Shown here piece after piece: positions 27,837-36,951 of a stretch of 64,000 bases of DNA. The DNA lies in contig NZ_SJZB01000027.1 in the NCBI RefSeq assembly GCF_004337445.1, positions 1-64,000 on the forward strand, read 5' to 3'. The notes below the pieces were generated by a model. It searched no databases and was not told the origin of the DNA. It saw only the letters and a program-made list of their open reading frames with translations. The DNA is from Parasulfuritortus cantonensis (GTDB taxonomy: Bacteria > Pseudomonadota > Gammaproteobacteria > Burkholderiales > Thiobacillaceae). Positions within the stretch are counted from its first letter, which is position 1. Each line of letters begins with the position of its first letter. The position numbers and the translations under genes were made by a program.

Positions 27837-29401
27837 CTCGCCATTTTAGCGGTCAGGCGGAAACGCGCACCCTGGCCCTGGCCCAGGCAGCGCAACTGGC
27901 CGTCGTTGGCCTCGGCCAGCTCCAGGGCGATGTACAGGCCGAGACCGGTGCCGGATTTATCGGTCGAGAAGAACGGCTCGAACAGGCGCAGACGCATCGC
28001 CTCGGGGATGCTGGCGCCGTCGTTGGCGATCTCGATCGCCACGCTGTCGCCGCTCGCGGCGTAGCTGAAGACGACGCTGCCGGGCTGGCCGGAACAATGC
28101 CGGCAGGCGTTGCGGCACAGGTTCCAGAGTATCTGGTGCAGGTGCAGGCGGTCGAACCAGACCGCCAGGTCGGCGCCCGGGTCGAGCCGGATCACGCCGG
28201 GGGCGACGCCCTCGGACTGCTGGTACTGGTGGACGAAGTCGGGCAGGAACTCGGCCAGCCGGATCGCCTCGCGGTTCTGGCGGTCGCGCCGGGACAGGGA
28301 CAGGACATCCTCGACCAGGTAATTGAGGCGGCTGACGTTGTCCTCGATGATCCGGGTCAGGCGGGCCGCGCCGGGGTCGGCGCCGACGTCCTCGCCGAGC
28401 AGCTGGGCGGCATGGTTGATGGCCGAGAGCGGGTTGCGTATCTCGTGGGCCAGGTTCGCGGTCAGGCGGCCGAGCGCGGCCAGCTTCATCTGGGTCGCCT
28501 CCTGCTCGAGTTCGCTCATGTCCTCGACGATGACCACGGCGCCGGCACGCCGGTCGGGGCCGAGTTCGAGCAGGCGGTAGCGCAGCCGGACGCCGGCGTC
28601 GTTGGCCGCCAGCACCGCGGAACCGTTGCCCTGTCCGGACAGCCAGGCCTGCCAGGCGCCGGCCAGGTCGGCATGGCAGGCGGCCAGTTCGGCGCGCCCC
28701 GCCATCGGGCAGCCGAGCAGGCGCTCGGCCTGCTGGTTGTGTTGCATCACCAGGCCGTCGCCGGACAGGACCAGGATGCCGTTGGGCAGATCCTGGATCA
28801 CCTTGGCGTTGATCCGGGCCAGCTCGGCCACCTCGCGGGTCTTTTCGCTCGCCGTGCGGGCGGCCCCGAGGGCGCCCTTGGCGAGGATATGGGAGATGCC
28901 CGCCACGGTGACGAAGCCGACCGAGAGCAGCGCGGCGCGCAGGTAGCCGCCGGTGGCGTCGTTCAGGGCCCCGCCGGTCAGGCCCTGCTCCACCAGCATG
29001 GCCAGGCTGGCCAGGGCCGGCAGGGCCAGCATCATGCGCGTGTTGGGGTGCAGGCCGGCGGCCGCCATGGGGACCGTGAGAACCAGGCCGAGACCGGTCT
29101 CGTTGCCGCCGCCGAAGTGCATGAAGGCGGTGATCAGCAGGATGTCGATGGCGAGCTGCAATTGCAGCTGGCGGCCGAAGTCGAGCAGGCGGATGCGGAG
29201 CAGGAAATGGAAGATCAGGGCGGCCGCGAGATAGCCGACGCCGAGCACCACCAGCAGGGGCAGCGGTCCCGGCTCGATGACGTGCAGACGCGACGAGAAC
29301 AGCGCCGAAGCGGTGAAGAACACCGCGATGAACAAACGGAAGGCATTGAGCTGCTTGAGCGAGCGCCAGAAACTGTCGGGATAGAAGTCGGCGCCGGTCA
29401 T
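27833..29401 (-). CDS. pilS: Membrane sensor histidine kinase, PilS
   Basis: The 522-residue product has about six N-terminal membrane spans (20-185), as in PilS, then a PAS-like segment (VIQDLPNGILVLSGDGLVMQHN), the histidine phosphoacceptor box LTANLAHEIRNPLSAINHAAQLL, and a C-terminal ATPase domain with N, G1 (IANDGASIPEAM) and G2 (GTGLGLYIALEL) boxes. PilS senses pilin levels in the membrane and phosphorylates PilR. The preceding small genes (PP0621-like) are the common neighbours of pilS in betaproteobacteria. ATG 29401 matches the family start (SFWRSLKQLNAFRL). Confidence 0.92.
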   Translation of the reverse strand: MTGADFYPDSFWRSLKQLNAFRLFIAVFFTASALFSSRLHVIEPGPLPLLVVLGVGYLAAALIFHFLLRIRLLDFGRQLQLQLAIDILLITAFMHFGGGNETGLGLVLTVPMAAAGLHPNTRMMLALPALASLAMLVEQGLTGGALNDATGGYLRAALLSVGFVTVAGISHILAKGALGAARTASEKTREVAELARINAKVIQDLPNGILVLSGDGLVMQHNQQAERLLGCPMAGRAELAACHADLAGAWQAWLSGQGNGSAVLAANDAGVRLRYRLLELGPDRRAGAVVIVEDMSELEQEATQMKLAALGRLTANLAHEIRNPLSAINHAAQLLGEDVGADPGAARLTRIIEDNVSRLNYLVEDVLSLSRRDRQNREAIRLAEFLPDFVHQYQQSEGVAPGVIRLDPGADLAVWFDRLHLHQILWNLCRNACRHCSGQPGSVVFSYAASGDSVAIEIANDGASIPEAMRLRLFEPFFSTDKSGTGLGLYIALELAEANDGQLRCLGQGQGARFRLTAKMAR

Positions 29402-29411
29402 GCCCGTGCGC

Positions 29412-29633
29412 TCAACCGAGGTCGCGGCGGCGGTGTTCTTCGCAGCAGTAGAAGCGGCCCTGGCTCAGGATCGCCTCGGAGCGCGGCAGGTTCACGCCGC
29501 ACACCCGGCAACGCACCATGTCCTCGACCTGGGACCGCTGGCCGCCCTCCAGGTCCTGGCGGGGCCGGCCCATGTGCTTGAGCCAGAGCACGACGGCCCC
29601 GACCACGACGACGAGAAAGAGCAGCTTAGTCAA
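29412..29633 (-). CDS. PP0621 family small zinc-ribbon protein
   Basis: This 73-residue protein has one membrane segment (about 3-18), a short basic linker and a CRVCGVNLPRSEAI...FYCCEEHRRR zinc-ribbon-like region with four to five cysteines/histidines. That arrangement is typical of the PP0621 family, of unknown function. It begins with TTG at 29633, overlapping the upstream stop by 8 bp, and ends 10 bp before pilS. The constant association with pilSR suggests a link to pilus regulation, but no role is known. Confidence 0.8.
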   Translation of the reverse strand: MTKLLFLVVVVGAVVLWLKHMGRPRQDLEGGQRSQVEDMVRCRVCGVNLPRSEAILSQGRFYCCEEHRRRDLG

Positions 29634-29934
29634 CGTCGAGCCCGTTCTTGTGCGTTTCGTTGATGGTCATGAGCAGGCGCTGGAAGGGAATGAAGCGGCC
29701 GTACTTGACCACCAGGGGCATGAACGGCAGGTCCTCGCCGAACCCCCAGGCATAGCTGCCGCCGACCATGTCGTTGTAGATCTGGCGCACCAAGGCGTCG
29801 AGGTGCTCGATGAAGGGGCCGTACATCTCGGCGTTCTCCGGCTCGTACTCGAGGCCGGTACGGAATTCGTCGATCTCGTACACGGCCTGGTGCACCAGGT
29901 CGACGTACTCATCCACTGTCTTGGGGCGTTTCAT
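29626..29934 (-). CDS. Conserved small protein of unknown function
   Basis: The 102-residue acidic cytoplasmic protein starts MKRPKTVDEYVDLVHQAVYEIDEFRTGLEYE and is predicted mostly helical, with aromatic-rich segments around GGSYAWGFGEDLPFMPLV. No signal peptide, cysteine pair or known catalytic motif is visible, and I do not recognise a named family. It is translationally coupled to the PP0621-like gene and precedes pilS-pilR on the same strand, so it may be the first gene of that transcript. Good reading frame, conserved-looking composition and clean coupling support it as a real gene. Confidence 0.72.
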   Translation of the reverse strand: MKRPKTVDEYVDLVHQAVYEIDEFRTGLEYEPENAEMYGPFIEHLDALVRQIYNDMVGGSYAWGFGEDLPFMPLVVKYGRFIPFQRLLMTINETHKNGLDVD

Positions 29935-30107
29935 GGCGGCGAATCTTCGGATTGCAGATACAAGGGCGCATTATGCGCGATAGCCGGCCGAAATGCAGGG
30001 CCGGCACGCCGCGGTTCCCCTGGCCCGCCGCTTGGCATAACCTAGCCGGCGGAAGCGAACGGCGTCCGACCGCCCTCGGCCGCCCGGAACCCGCGGAGGA
30101 AACCCAC

Positions 30108-31397
30108 TTGCCGACCCGACCTGCCCGGACCCGGCGTCATCGCGCCCGGTCGAGCCTGACCATCGCCTGCCTGCTGTTGGCGGCGTGCGGGCGGCCGTCC
30201 GATCCGGCGCCCGTGCCGGAGGAATTCACCCTGCCGGCCACCCGGGGCGGCCTGGCCGGCCGCGTGCTCAAGGTCAGCCGGCTCGACGGCGACGGGCCCG
30301 GCTCGCTGCGCGCCGCGCTGGCGACGAGCGGCCCGCGCGTGGTGGTGTTCGAGGTCGGCGGCATCATCGACTTGGGGCGCCACGACCTGGAGATTCGCGA
30401 ACCCGAAGTCACCGTGGCCGGCGAGACCGCGCCGGAGCCCGGCATCACGCTGATCCGCGGCGGCATCCGGATCACCGGCCACGACGTCCGCCTCAGCCAC
30501 CTGCGGGTCCGCCCCGGCGACGCCGGCCAAGCCCCGGGCAGCGGCTGGCAACCGGACGGCATCAGCACCGACGGCGCCGGGGCCTACAACGTCGTGGTCG
30601 ACCACTGCTCGGTCACCTGGGCGGTGGACGAGAACCTGAGCGTGTCCGGCCCCGTCGACGCCGCGCCGGAGGCCACCTCGCACGCGATCACCTACAGCAA
30701 CAACATCGTCGCCGAGGGGCTCAGGCGGGCCTCCCACAGCAAAGGACCCCATTCCATGGGTTCGCTGGTACACGACAACTGCCGCGAGGTGGTCCTGGTC
30801 GGCAACCTGTATGCCCACAACGACACCCGCAACCCGCGCTTCAAGGCCGGCACCTCCGGCGTGGTGGCCAACAACCTGATCTACGACCCGGGCCACGCGG
30901 CCATCGTCCTCGGCCCGCCCACGAACGCCTCCGAAGGGCCGGCCGGCGCGCGCCCCCCGGCGCGGCTCAGCATCGTCGGCAACGTGTTGCGCCGCGGTCC
31001 GGACACGCGCCCAGGCCTGCCCCTGGTCGCCGGCCGCGGCCTGGCCTACCTGGACGACAACCGGGTCGACCGGCGCGACGGCAAACCCCACGAGCCGGCC
31101 CGGCTGGAACCGGCCCCGCTGGCCGGCAAGCCGGTCTGGGCGCGCGGCCTGACCGTGCTGCCCGCCGGCCAGGTGACCGAGTCGGTACTGCGCAACGCCG
31201 GTGCCCGGCCATGGCAACGCGACGCCGTCGACCGCCGTATCGTCGAGTCCGTGCGCGCCGCCGGCGGCCGCATCATCGACAGCCAGGACCAGGTCGGCGG
31301 CTATCCGGCCGCCGGCCCGAGCCGGCGTCCGCTCACGGTCCCGGAGGGCGACCTGGGGCCTTGGCTGGCCTCGTTCGTCCCGTCGGGCTGGCGCTGA
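30108..31397 (+). CDS. Pectate-lyase-like beta-helix lipoprotein
   Basis: The frame extends upstream, but TTG 30108 follows GGAGGA at seven bases and starts a good lipoprotein signal: a basic N region, then LTIACLLLAACGRP with the lipobox Cys. The 429-residue product then reads like a PL1/pectate-lyase right-handed beta-helix: GSLRAAL, VVVFEVGGIIDL, VTVAGETAPEPGITLIRGGIRI, LRVRPGDAG, PDGISTDGAGAYNVVVDHCSVTWAVDENLSV and HNDTRNPRFKAG. Pectate lyases cleave polygalacturonate by beta-elimination, but many relatives act on other acidic glycans. Outer-membrane attachment is likely. It is convergent with a membrane glycosyltransferase, so a role on the cell's own polysaccharide is possible. Confidence 0.85.
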   Translation: MPTRPARTRRHRARSSLTIACLLLAACGRPSDPAPVPEEFTLPATRGGLAGRVLKVSRLDGDGPGSLRAALATSGPRVVVFEVGGIIDLGRHDLEIREPEVTVAGETAPEPGITLIRGGIRITGHDVRLSHLRVRPGDAGQAPGSGWQPDGISTDGAGAYNVVVDHCSVTWAVDENLSVSGPVDAAPEATSHAITYSNNIVAEGLRRASHSKGPHSMGSLVHDNCREVVLVGNLYAHNDTRNPRFKAGTSGVVANNLIYDPGHAAIVLGPPTNASEGPAGARPPARLSIVGNVLRRGPDTRPGLPLVAGRGLAYLDDNRVDRRDGKPHEPARLEPAPLAGKPVWARGLTVLPAGQVTESVLRNAGARPWQRDAVDRRIVESVRAAGGRIIDSQDQVGGYPAAGPSRRPLTVPEGDLGPWLASFVPSGWR

Positions 31398-31404
31398 GCG
31401 CGCC

Positions 31405-32883
31405 CTATTCCAGGTCGGCGCGCCGGTACAGCCGCGCCGGGCCCGGCAGGCGCCGGTAGTGCCCGACCAGGTAGGCATCCAGGTCGGGCCAGGCGAAGCG
31501 TTCCAGGAGGATCAGTTCCGGGCGCCAGACCGCCAGCGCGCGTGCCACCTCCGTGCCGGTCAGGCCACCGGTCTGCAGACGTTTCCAGGACACCACGGCG
31601 AGTGGCGGCGGCACCGCCAAGCCGGCGCGGAAGGCGTACATGGGCCGGTCGGTGTAGAGCCAGCGCACCCGTCCGGCGTAGCCGGAGAGCTGTGCCACCA
31701 GGGCGGCCTGGGCGGCCGTCACGGCAGTGTCCCGGGTCCGGAACGGGTAGGACTTCTGCAGCCGGGCCGACGAGTACGCCAGCGTGCCGACCAGCAGCAG
31801 GGTGACGGCGACGGCGGCACCGGCCATCCCGCGCGGCACGCCCTTGGCGACCAGACCGGCGTGGCCGGCCCGGGCGGCCAGGGTCACGGCATAGGCGGCC
31901 AGCAGGGCGGCCGGCAGGGTGGCCAGCAGGGTCAGGTGGTCCCAGACCGGCGCGTGCCCCGACAGTGCGATCAGTGCGCAGGCCAGCCAGCCGGCCGGAT
32001 ACAGGACCAGCTGATCGCCGCGCCGCCACCCCAGCACGGTCCCGAGCACGGCCAATGCGAACAACACCGGGACGATGCGGTAGCGGCCGACCTCGGCCAG
32101 GAACGAGAAATCCCGGAAGGCGGCCAGGGTGCGGGCCTGGACGTGGCCCGCGCTCAACTGTCCGTAGCCTTCGCCGGTCACGCTCGCGGCAAAAATGACC
32201 GCACCGACCAGACCGAACAAGGCCAGCCAGACCAGGGCCGGGCGCAGCCGCGCGCCGAACCCCGCGGACCCTGGCCGCTCGGCCAGGATCAGGACGAACA
32301 CGATCACCGGCACCAGGACGACGGTGAAGGCCTTGGTGCCGACCGACAGCGCGAGCAGGCCGGCGGACAGGGCCAGGGCCGTCCGCGACCGGCGCCGGTG
32401 CCAGCCGACCAGGGCGGCCAGCGCCAGCATGGCGAGGGCCAGGGCCGGCAGGCCGATCATGATCGAAACGCTCAGGCGGGTGAAATAGGGCAGCACGCAG
32501 ATCAGCGCGACGCCCAGGTGGCCGCAAGCCCGGCCGGCCAGCGCCGCCAGGAAGCGCCAGGCGGCCCAGAGCAGCAGGGCGGCAAAGGCCAGCACGGTCA
32601 GGCGGCCCACGTATACCGATGGGCCGAAACAGTCGAACACGGTGCTGAGCAGGAGCGTGAAGACGGGCGGCTGGTCGCTCCATATCTCCGCGTACAACCC
32701 GTATCCCTGGCCGACCAACATGGCCTTGATCAGGTTCAAGCCCTCGTCGCCGTCGAGCTCGAACGGTTCGTGGCCGTGCAGGCGCAGGGCCAGGACGATG
32801 AAATAGAGCAGCGGCAACAGCCAGCCGGCCAGACCGGCATACCGCTCGGGCGCCGCACCGCCCCGTTCCACGCCTGTCGTCAT
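31405..32883 (-). CDS. GT39/PMT-type membrane glycosyltransferase
   Basis: The product (492 residues from ATG 32883, which follows ACAGGATC) is an integral membrane protein with about ten or more spans. The first periplasmic loop contains ELDGDEGLNLIKAMLVGQGYGLYAEIWSDQPP, the acidic D-E motif of the GT39/PMT_2 (ArnT-like) superfamily, which uses polyprenyl-linked sugars as donors. The C terminus has a soluble region ending in the periplasm. Specific substrate is unknown. An earlier ATG (32904) would add seven residues. It is convergent with the beta-helix lipoprotein, eight bases apart, and lies downstream of a damaged SGNH hydrolase gene. Confidence 0.82.
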   Translation of the reverse strand: MTTGVERGGAAPERYAGLAGWLLPLLYFIVLALRLHGHEPFELDGDEGLNLIKAMLVGQGYGLYAEIWSDQPPVFTLLLSTVFDCFGPSVYVGRLTVLAFAALLLWAAWRFLAALAGRACGHLGVALICVLPYFTRLSVSIMIGLPALALAMLALAALVGWHRRRSRTALALSAGLLALSVGTKAFTVVLVPVIVFVLILAERPGSAGFGARLRPALVWLALFGLVGAVIFAASVTGEGYGQLSAGHVQARTLAAFRDFSFLAEVGRYRIVPVLFALAVLGTVLGWRRGDQLVLYPAGWLACALIALSGHAPVWDHLTLLATLPAALLAAYAVTLAARAGHAGLVAKGVPRGMAGAAVAVTLLLVGTLAYSSARLQKSYPFRTRDTAVTAAQAALVAQLSGYAGRVRWLYTDRPMYAFRAGLAVPPPLAVVSWKRLQTGGLTGTEVARALAVWRPELILLERFAWPDLDAYLVGHYRRLPGPARLYRRADLE

Positions 32884-32984
32884 GATCCTGTCCCGCCACG
32901 CCATCGCGCGGCTATGGTAACCCACGCCCGCGCGGATCCCGATGACCCGGGGCGGGGCGGGAACCGGCACAGGCGCCGCCCGCT

Positions 32985-33595
32985 TCAGTCGAGGTGGTTT
33001 GCCTCGATCACCGTCTTAACCGACTTCCTCATGAGCTTGGCCAGGACGCCGTAGCCCTTCGCGGTCATGTGGTTGTCCGTCTGCCCGCCCTTCTTCATCT
33101 GCCATTCGCCCATCTGGACATGGTCGGCGTCCTTGGGCACGGCCCGGAACAGGCTGCCGTAGTAGACGGCGCCATGGCGCTCGGCCATCAGGCGTGCCTC
33201 GTCGTCGCTTTGCACGCGGCGGTTGGAAATCAGGATCGCGGGCAGGTGGTGGTCCTCGAGCCAAGCCAGGGACTTCTCCGTGTACTCGATCGAGGCCACG
33301 GAGTCGTTGGTGCTTTCCTGGAGGATGACGATCCGGGTCTTGTCCGTGACCTCGCCATGGATCAGGCGGTCGTAGATGTCGAAGGAACCGTTACCGTCGA
33401 TGCCGGAATTCCTGACCGCGACGTCCAGGCCATCGGCGCGCAGGAGCGACTCGAGCTGCTCCGGATAGGAGCCGCCGGGCTCGACCCCCTTGCCGTTGGT
33501 CTGGCTGTCTCCGATGGCAAGGATCTCGAAGCTGCCCCCGCGGACACGGACGAACTGGCCAGGAACAAGGCAAGGAAGAAGGGGGCTGTTTTCAT
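32985..33595 (-). pseudogene. SGNH/GDSL hydrolase, frameshifted
   Basis: From ATG 33595 (GGAG five bases upstream) a signal peptide is encoded (MKTAPFFLALFLASSSVSAG). The hydrolase domain continues only in the neighbouring frame: FEILAIGDSQTNGKG (block I, Ser nucleophile), the block III-like QESTND and DNHMTAKGY (block V Asp/His), ending at 32985. That second frame has no ATG, GTG or TTG before residue Val of SVASIEYTEK (33299). Adding one base to the run of five C/G at 33535-33539 restores a protein of about 203 residues. It is either a recent frameshift or a sequencing deletion. An intact version would be a secreted esterase or deacetylase. Confidence 0.8.
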
Positions 33596-33627
33596 CACGG
33601 CTCCGGCTCGATGGGCGTCACGGCAAT

Positions 33628-35937
33628 TTAGTATCGGGCCGGGGCGTTGACAACCGCCTGGCCGGCTCGGGCCCGCAACCGGCGCGCCGCCGCCACCATG
33701 TTGGCGAGCGCCGCCTCGGTCTCGGGCCAGGCCCGGGTCTTCAGGCCGCAATCGGGGTTGACCCAGAGCCGCTCGGCCGGGACGCGTGCGGCCGCCTTTT
33801 CCATCAGCCTCGCCATGGCCGCCACCTCGGGCACGTTCGGGGAGTGGATGTCGTAGACGCCGGGACCGATCTCGTTCGGATAGGCGAAGCCGGCGAAGGC
33901 GTCGAGCAGTTCCATGTTGGAACGCGCCGTCTCGATGGTGATGACGTCGGCATCCAGGTCGGCGATGGCGGCGATGATGTCGTTGAACTCCGAATAGCAC
34001 ATGTGGGTGTGGATCTGGGTCCGGTCCGCCACCCCGGCGCTGGCCAGGCGGAAGGCCTCGGCCGCCCAGGCCAGGTAGGCCTTGCGCCGGCCGCTGCGCA
34101 GGGGCATGGCCTCCCGGAAGGCGGGTTCGTCGACCTGGATGACGCCGATGCCGGCGGCTTCCAGGTCCCGGATCTCGTCGCGCAAGGCCAGGGCGATCTG
34201 GAAAGCCGTGAGGCGCCAGGGCTGGTCGTCGCGCACGAAGGCCCACTTCAGCATGGTGATGGGGCCGGTCAGCATGCCCTTCATCGGCTTGCCGGTGAGC
34301 GACTGGGCGTAGACGCTCCAGGCCACGGTCATGGCGGCCGGGCGCGCCACGTCGCCGTAGATGACCGGCGGCTTGACGCAGCGGGAGCCGTACGACTGCA
34401 CCCAGCCGTTGCCGGTGAAGGCGTAGCCGTCCAGTTGCGCCCCGAAGTACTCCACCATGTCGTTGCGCTCGGCCTCGCCGTGCACCAGGACGTCCAGGCC
34501 CAGGCGCTCCTGGACCGCGACCGCGTGGCGGATTTCCGCGCGCATCGCCTCCTCGTAGGCCGCCCGGGCGATCCGGCCGGCCTTGAAATCGCGCCGGGCG
34601 GCGCGAATCGCGGCGGTCTGGGGAAAGGAGCCGATGGTGGTGGTGGGATAGAGCGGCAGTTGCAGCCAGGCGCGTTGGCACGCCGCCCGGGACGCATAGG
34701 GCGACCGGCGGCGGCTGTCCTCCGGTCGGACGGCCGCCAGGCGGGCGCCCACCTCGGCCCGGTGCACCCGGGCCGAGGCCCGGCGCGCGGCCAGGGCGGC
34801 GCGTGTTTCCGCGAGGGCCGCGGCGGCCGCCTCGCGGCCGTGGTCCAGGGCCTGTGCCAGGGTCGCCAGCTCGGCCAGTTTCTCGCGTGCGAAAGCCAGC
34901 CAGGGCTTGATCTCCGGATCGATCCCGGTGTCCGGCGCCAACTCCAGTGGAACGTGCAACAGGGAACAGGACGGCGCCAGCCAGAGCCGCTCGCCCAACC
35001 GGGCGCGGACCGGCGCCAGGCGGTCCAGGAGCGCGTCCAGGTCGGCGCGCCAGACGTTGCGGCCGTCCACGCAGCCGACCGACAGCACCTTGGTGGCCGG
35101 CAGCCAGTCGAGCGCCTGGACGAGTTCCTCCGGGGCGCTCACGGCGTCCACGTGCAGGCCGGCGACCGGCAGCTTGGCGGCCGTCGTCAGGTTGTCCTCC
35201 AGGGCGCCGAAATAGGTGGCCACCATGAGTTTGGGCCCGGCGCTCTGCAGCACGTGGTAGGCCCGCTCGAAGGCGGCCCGCCAGGCCGGCGCCAGGTCGA
35301 GTGCCAGGATGGGTTCGTCCAGCTGCGCCCAGGCCACGCCCTGGCCGGCCAGGCGCGCCAGGATCTGCCCGTATACCGGCAGCAGGCCGTCGAGGAGTTC
35401 GAGCTTGTCGAAGGCGCCCTGCGGCCGGGCCAGCCACAGCCAGGTCAGCGGCCCCACCATGACCGCCTTGGCGGCGTGGCCGAGGGCCTGCGCTTCGGCC
35501 ACCTGGTCGAACAGATCGTCGCGTGCCAGGACGAAGCCTTGCCCCGGCGCCAATTCCGGGACGATGTAGTGGTAGTTGGTGTCGAACCATTTGGTCATGG
35601 CGCAGGCGAAAGCCGGTTCGCCGCGCGGCGCCCGCCCCCGTGCCATGCGGAAATAGGTGTCGATGTCGACCTCGCCGCCGGGCCAGGCGAACCGGGCCGG
35701 GACGACGCCCAGGCGGGCGGTCATGTCGAGGACCTGGTCGTACAGGGAGAAGTCGCCCACGGTCACGTAGCGGCAGCCGGCCGCTACCTGCATGTCCCAG
35801 TGCCGGGCACGCAGTTCACGCGCCCGGCCCAGGAGCGCGTCCCGGTCCGTGTCGCCCTTCCAGTAGCCCTCCAGGGCCCATTTCAGTTCGCGCCCGGCGC
35901 CCATGCGGGGCAGGCCCAGGGTATGGATGACAGTCAT
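33628..35937 (-). CDS. metE: Cobalamin-independent methionine synthase MetE
   Basis: MetE transfers a methyl group from 5-methyltetrahydropteroyl-triglutamate to homocysteine. The 769-residue enzyme has the usual two-barrel layout. N-terminal [13 protein letters not shown] and the folate-binding linker [14 protein letters not shown] are clear, and zinc/homocysteine ligands appear as THMCYSEF (His/Cys), with [13 protein letters not shown] and NPDCGLKTR in the C-terminal barrel. Length is normal. It is divergent from metR, whose product probably activates it through the two dyads in between. The window has no metH. Confidence 0.97.
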   Translation of the reverse strand: MTVIHTLGLPRMGAGRELKWALEGYWKGDTDRDALLGRARELRARHWDMQVAAGCRYVTVGDFSLYDQVLDMTARLGVVPARFAWPGGEVDIDTYFRMARGRAPRGEPAFACAMTKWFDTNYHYIVPELAPGQGFVLARDDLFDQVAEAQALGHAAKAVMVGPLTWLWLARPQGAFDKLELLDGLLPVYGQILARLAGQGVAWAQLDEPILALDLAPAWRAAFERAYHVLQSAGPKLMVATYFGALEDNLTTAAKLPVAGLHVDAVSAPEELVQALDWLPATKVLSVGCVDGRNVWRADLDALLDRLAPVRARLGERLWLAPSCSLLHVPLELAPDTGIDPEIKPWLAFAREKLAELATLAQALDHGREAAAAALAETRAALAARRASARVHRAEVGARLAAVRPEDSRRRSPYASRAACQRAWLQLPLYPTTTIGSFPQTAAIRAARRDFKAGRIARAAYEEAMRAEIRHAVAVQERLGLDVLVHGEAERNDMVEYFGAQLDGYAFTGNGWVQSYGSRCVKPPVIYGDVARPAAMTVAWSVYAQSLTGKPMKGMLTGPITMLKWAFVRDDQPWRLTAFQIALALRDEIRDLEAAGIGVIQVDEPAFREAMPLRSGRRKAYLAWAAEAFRLASAGVADRTQIHTHMCYSEFNDIIAAIADLDADVITIETARSNMELLDAFAGFAYPNEIGPGVYDIHSPNVPEVAAMARLMEKAAARVPAERLWVNPDCGLKTRAWPETEAALANMVAAARRLRARAGQAVVNAPARY

Positions 35938-35955
35938 GCGATCAGCCTCGAAAAA

Positions 35956-35973
35956 TGAAAGCGCGCAGTTTCA
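35956..35973. promoter_or_regulatory. Candidate MetR operator 1
   Basis: The dyad TGAAA-N8-TTTCA lies 19 bp upstream of the metE start, in the metE/metR intergenic space. MetR of enterobacteria binds TGAA...TTCA sites, so this fits in kind, although the spacer is longer than the usual five bases. Confidence 0.5.
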
Positions 35974-35986
35974 GGCCGGTGCAGAA

Positions 35987-36009
35987 TGAAAACAAACGAA
36001 ACGTTTTCA
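35987..36009. promoter_or_regulatory. Candidate MetR operator 2
   Basis: A perfect 7-bp inverted repeat, TGAAAAC-N9-GTTTTCA, is centred between metE and metR, 20 bp before the metR ATG. It is the strongest dyad in the intergenic region and probably the main LysR-type recognition site. Confidence 0.6.
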
Positions 36010-36029
36010 GTATTTGATGAGGATTTTTC

Positions 36030-36908
36030 ATGATCGAACTACGCCACCTGCGTACCCTCGCCGCCCTCGCCGAGGCCGGCAGCCTGACCGCGGCGGCGGC
36101 GCGCCTGCACCTCACCCAGTCGGCCCTGTCCCATCAACTGAAGGAACTGGAAGAACGCCTGAATCTCAGCCTGCTGGACCGGGCCGCCCGGCCGCCGACG
36201 CCGACCCAGGCCGGCCGGCGCTTGCTGGAACTGGCGAACCGGGTGCTGCCCCAGGTGGACGAGGCGCTGGCCGACCTGCGCGGCTTGGCCGCCGGCCGGA
36301 CGGGCCGGCTCTACATCGCCAGCGAATGCCACAGCTGCCTGGAATGGCTGCTGCCGCGGCTGCGCGGCTACCGGGACCGTTTTCCCGGCGTCGAACTGGA
36401 CGTCGTCTTGTCGGCCAGCCTCGACCCGCTCCCGCGCCTGCAGGAGGGCGCCCTGGACGTGGTGCTGAGTCCGGACCGGCGGCCGCTGCCCGGCCTCGAA
36501 TGGACGCCGCTGTTCGACTACGAGATGCGCCTGGTCGTGGCCGCCGGGCACCCGCTGGCCGGGTGCCCGGCGGTGCGGCCGGAAGATCTGGCCGAGCAAA
36601 CCCTGCTGGTCTACCCGGTGGCGCGCCCGCGTCTGGACGTGTTCGCCCGCTTCCTCTGGCCGGCCGGCGTGGCGCCGGCGCGGGTGCGCGAGGTGGAGAG
36701 CACGGCCATGCAGGTCGAACTGGCCGCGCTCGGCCAGGGCGTCGCCGTGCTGCCCGATTGGGCCTGTGCCCACGGCGTGGCGGAAGACAGAATCCGGACG
36801 GTCCGGCTGGGCGCGGCCGACGGCCTGACCGGCCGCCTGCACGCCGCCGTGCGCGGCGCCGAGGCGCGCCTGGCCCACCTGGCCGGCTTCCTCGACGCCA
36901 TCCGCTGA
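36030..36908 (+). CDS. metR: LysR-family regulator MetR
   Basis: This 292-residue LysR-type regulator has an N-terminal winged helix-turn-helix (LRTLAALAEAGSLTAAAARLHLTQSALSHQLKELEERL) and a substrate-binding domain with ASECHSCLEWLLPRL, a segment typical of MetR, which senses homocysteine. Its divergent placement against metE and the dyads between support the assignment. ATG 36030 follows GATGAGGA. It probably activates metE and represses itself, as in E. coli. The C terminus is of normal length. Confidence 0.93.
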   Translation: MIELRHLRTLAALAEAGSLTAAAARLHLTQSALSHQLKELEERLNLSLLDRAARPPTPTQAGRRLLELANRVLPQVDEALADLRGLAAGRTGRLYIASECHSCLEWLLPRLRGYRDRFPGVELDVVLSASLDPLPRLQEGALDVVLSPDRRPLPGLEWTPLFDYEMRLVVAAGHPLAGCPAVRPEDLAEQTLLVYPVARPRLDVFARFLWPAGVAPARVREVESTAMQVELAALGQGVAVLPDWACAHGVAEDRIRTVRLGAADGLTGRLHAAVRGAEARLAHLAGFLDAIR

Positions 36909-36951
36909 CGCCCACGACGGACGGCGTTCCGCCGCCCGGACGGGGGGCGGA

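Noticed and set aside
35938-36029. Cobalamin or SAM riboswitch before metE
   Set aside because: The spacer is only 92 bp and contains none of the conserved boxes; MetR dyads explain it.
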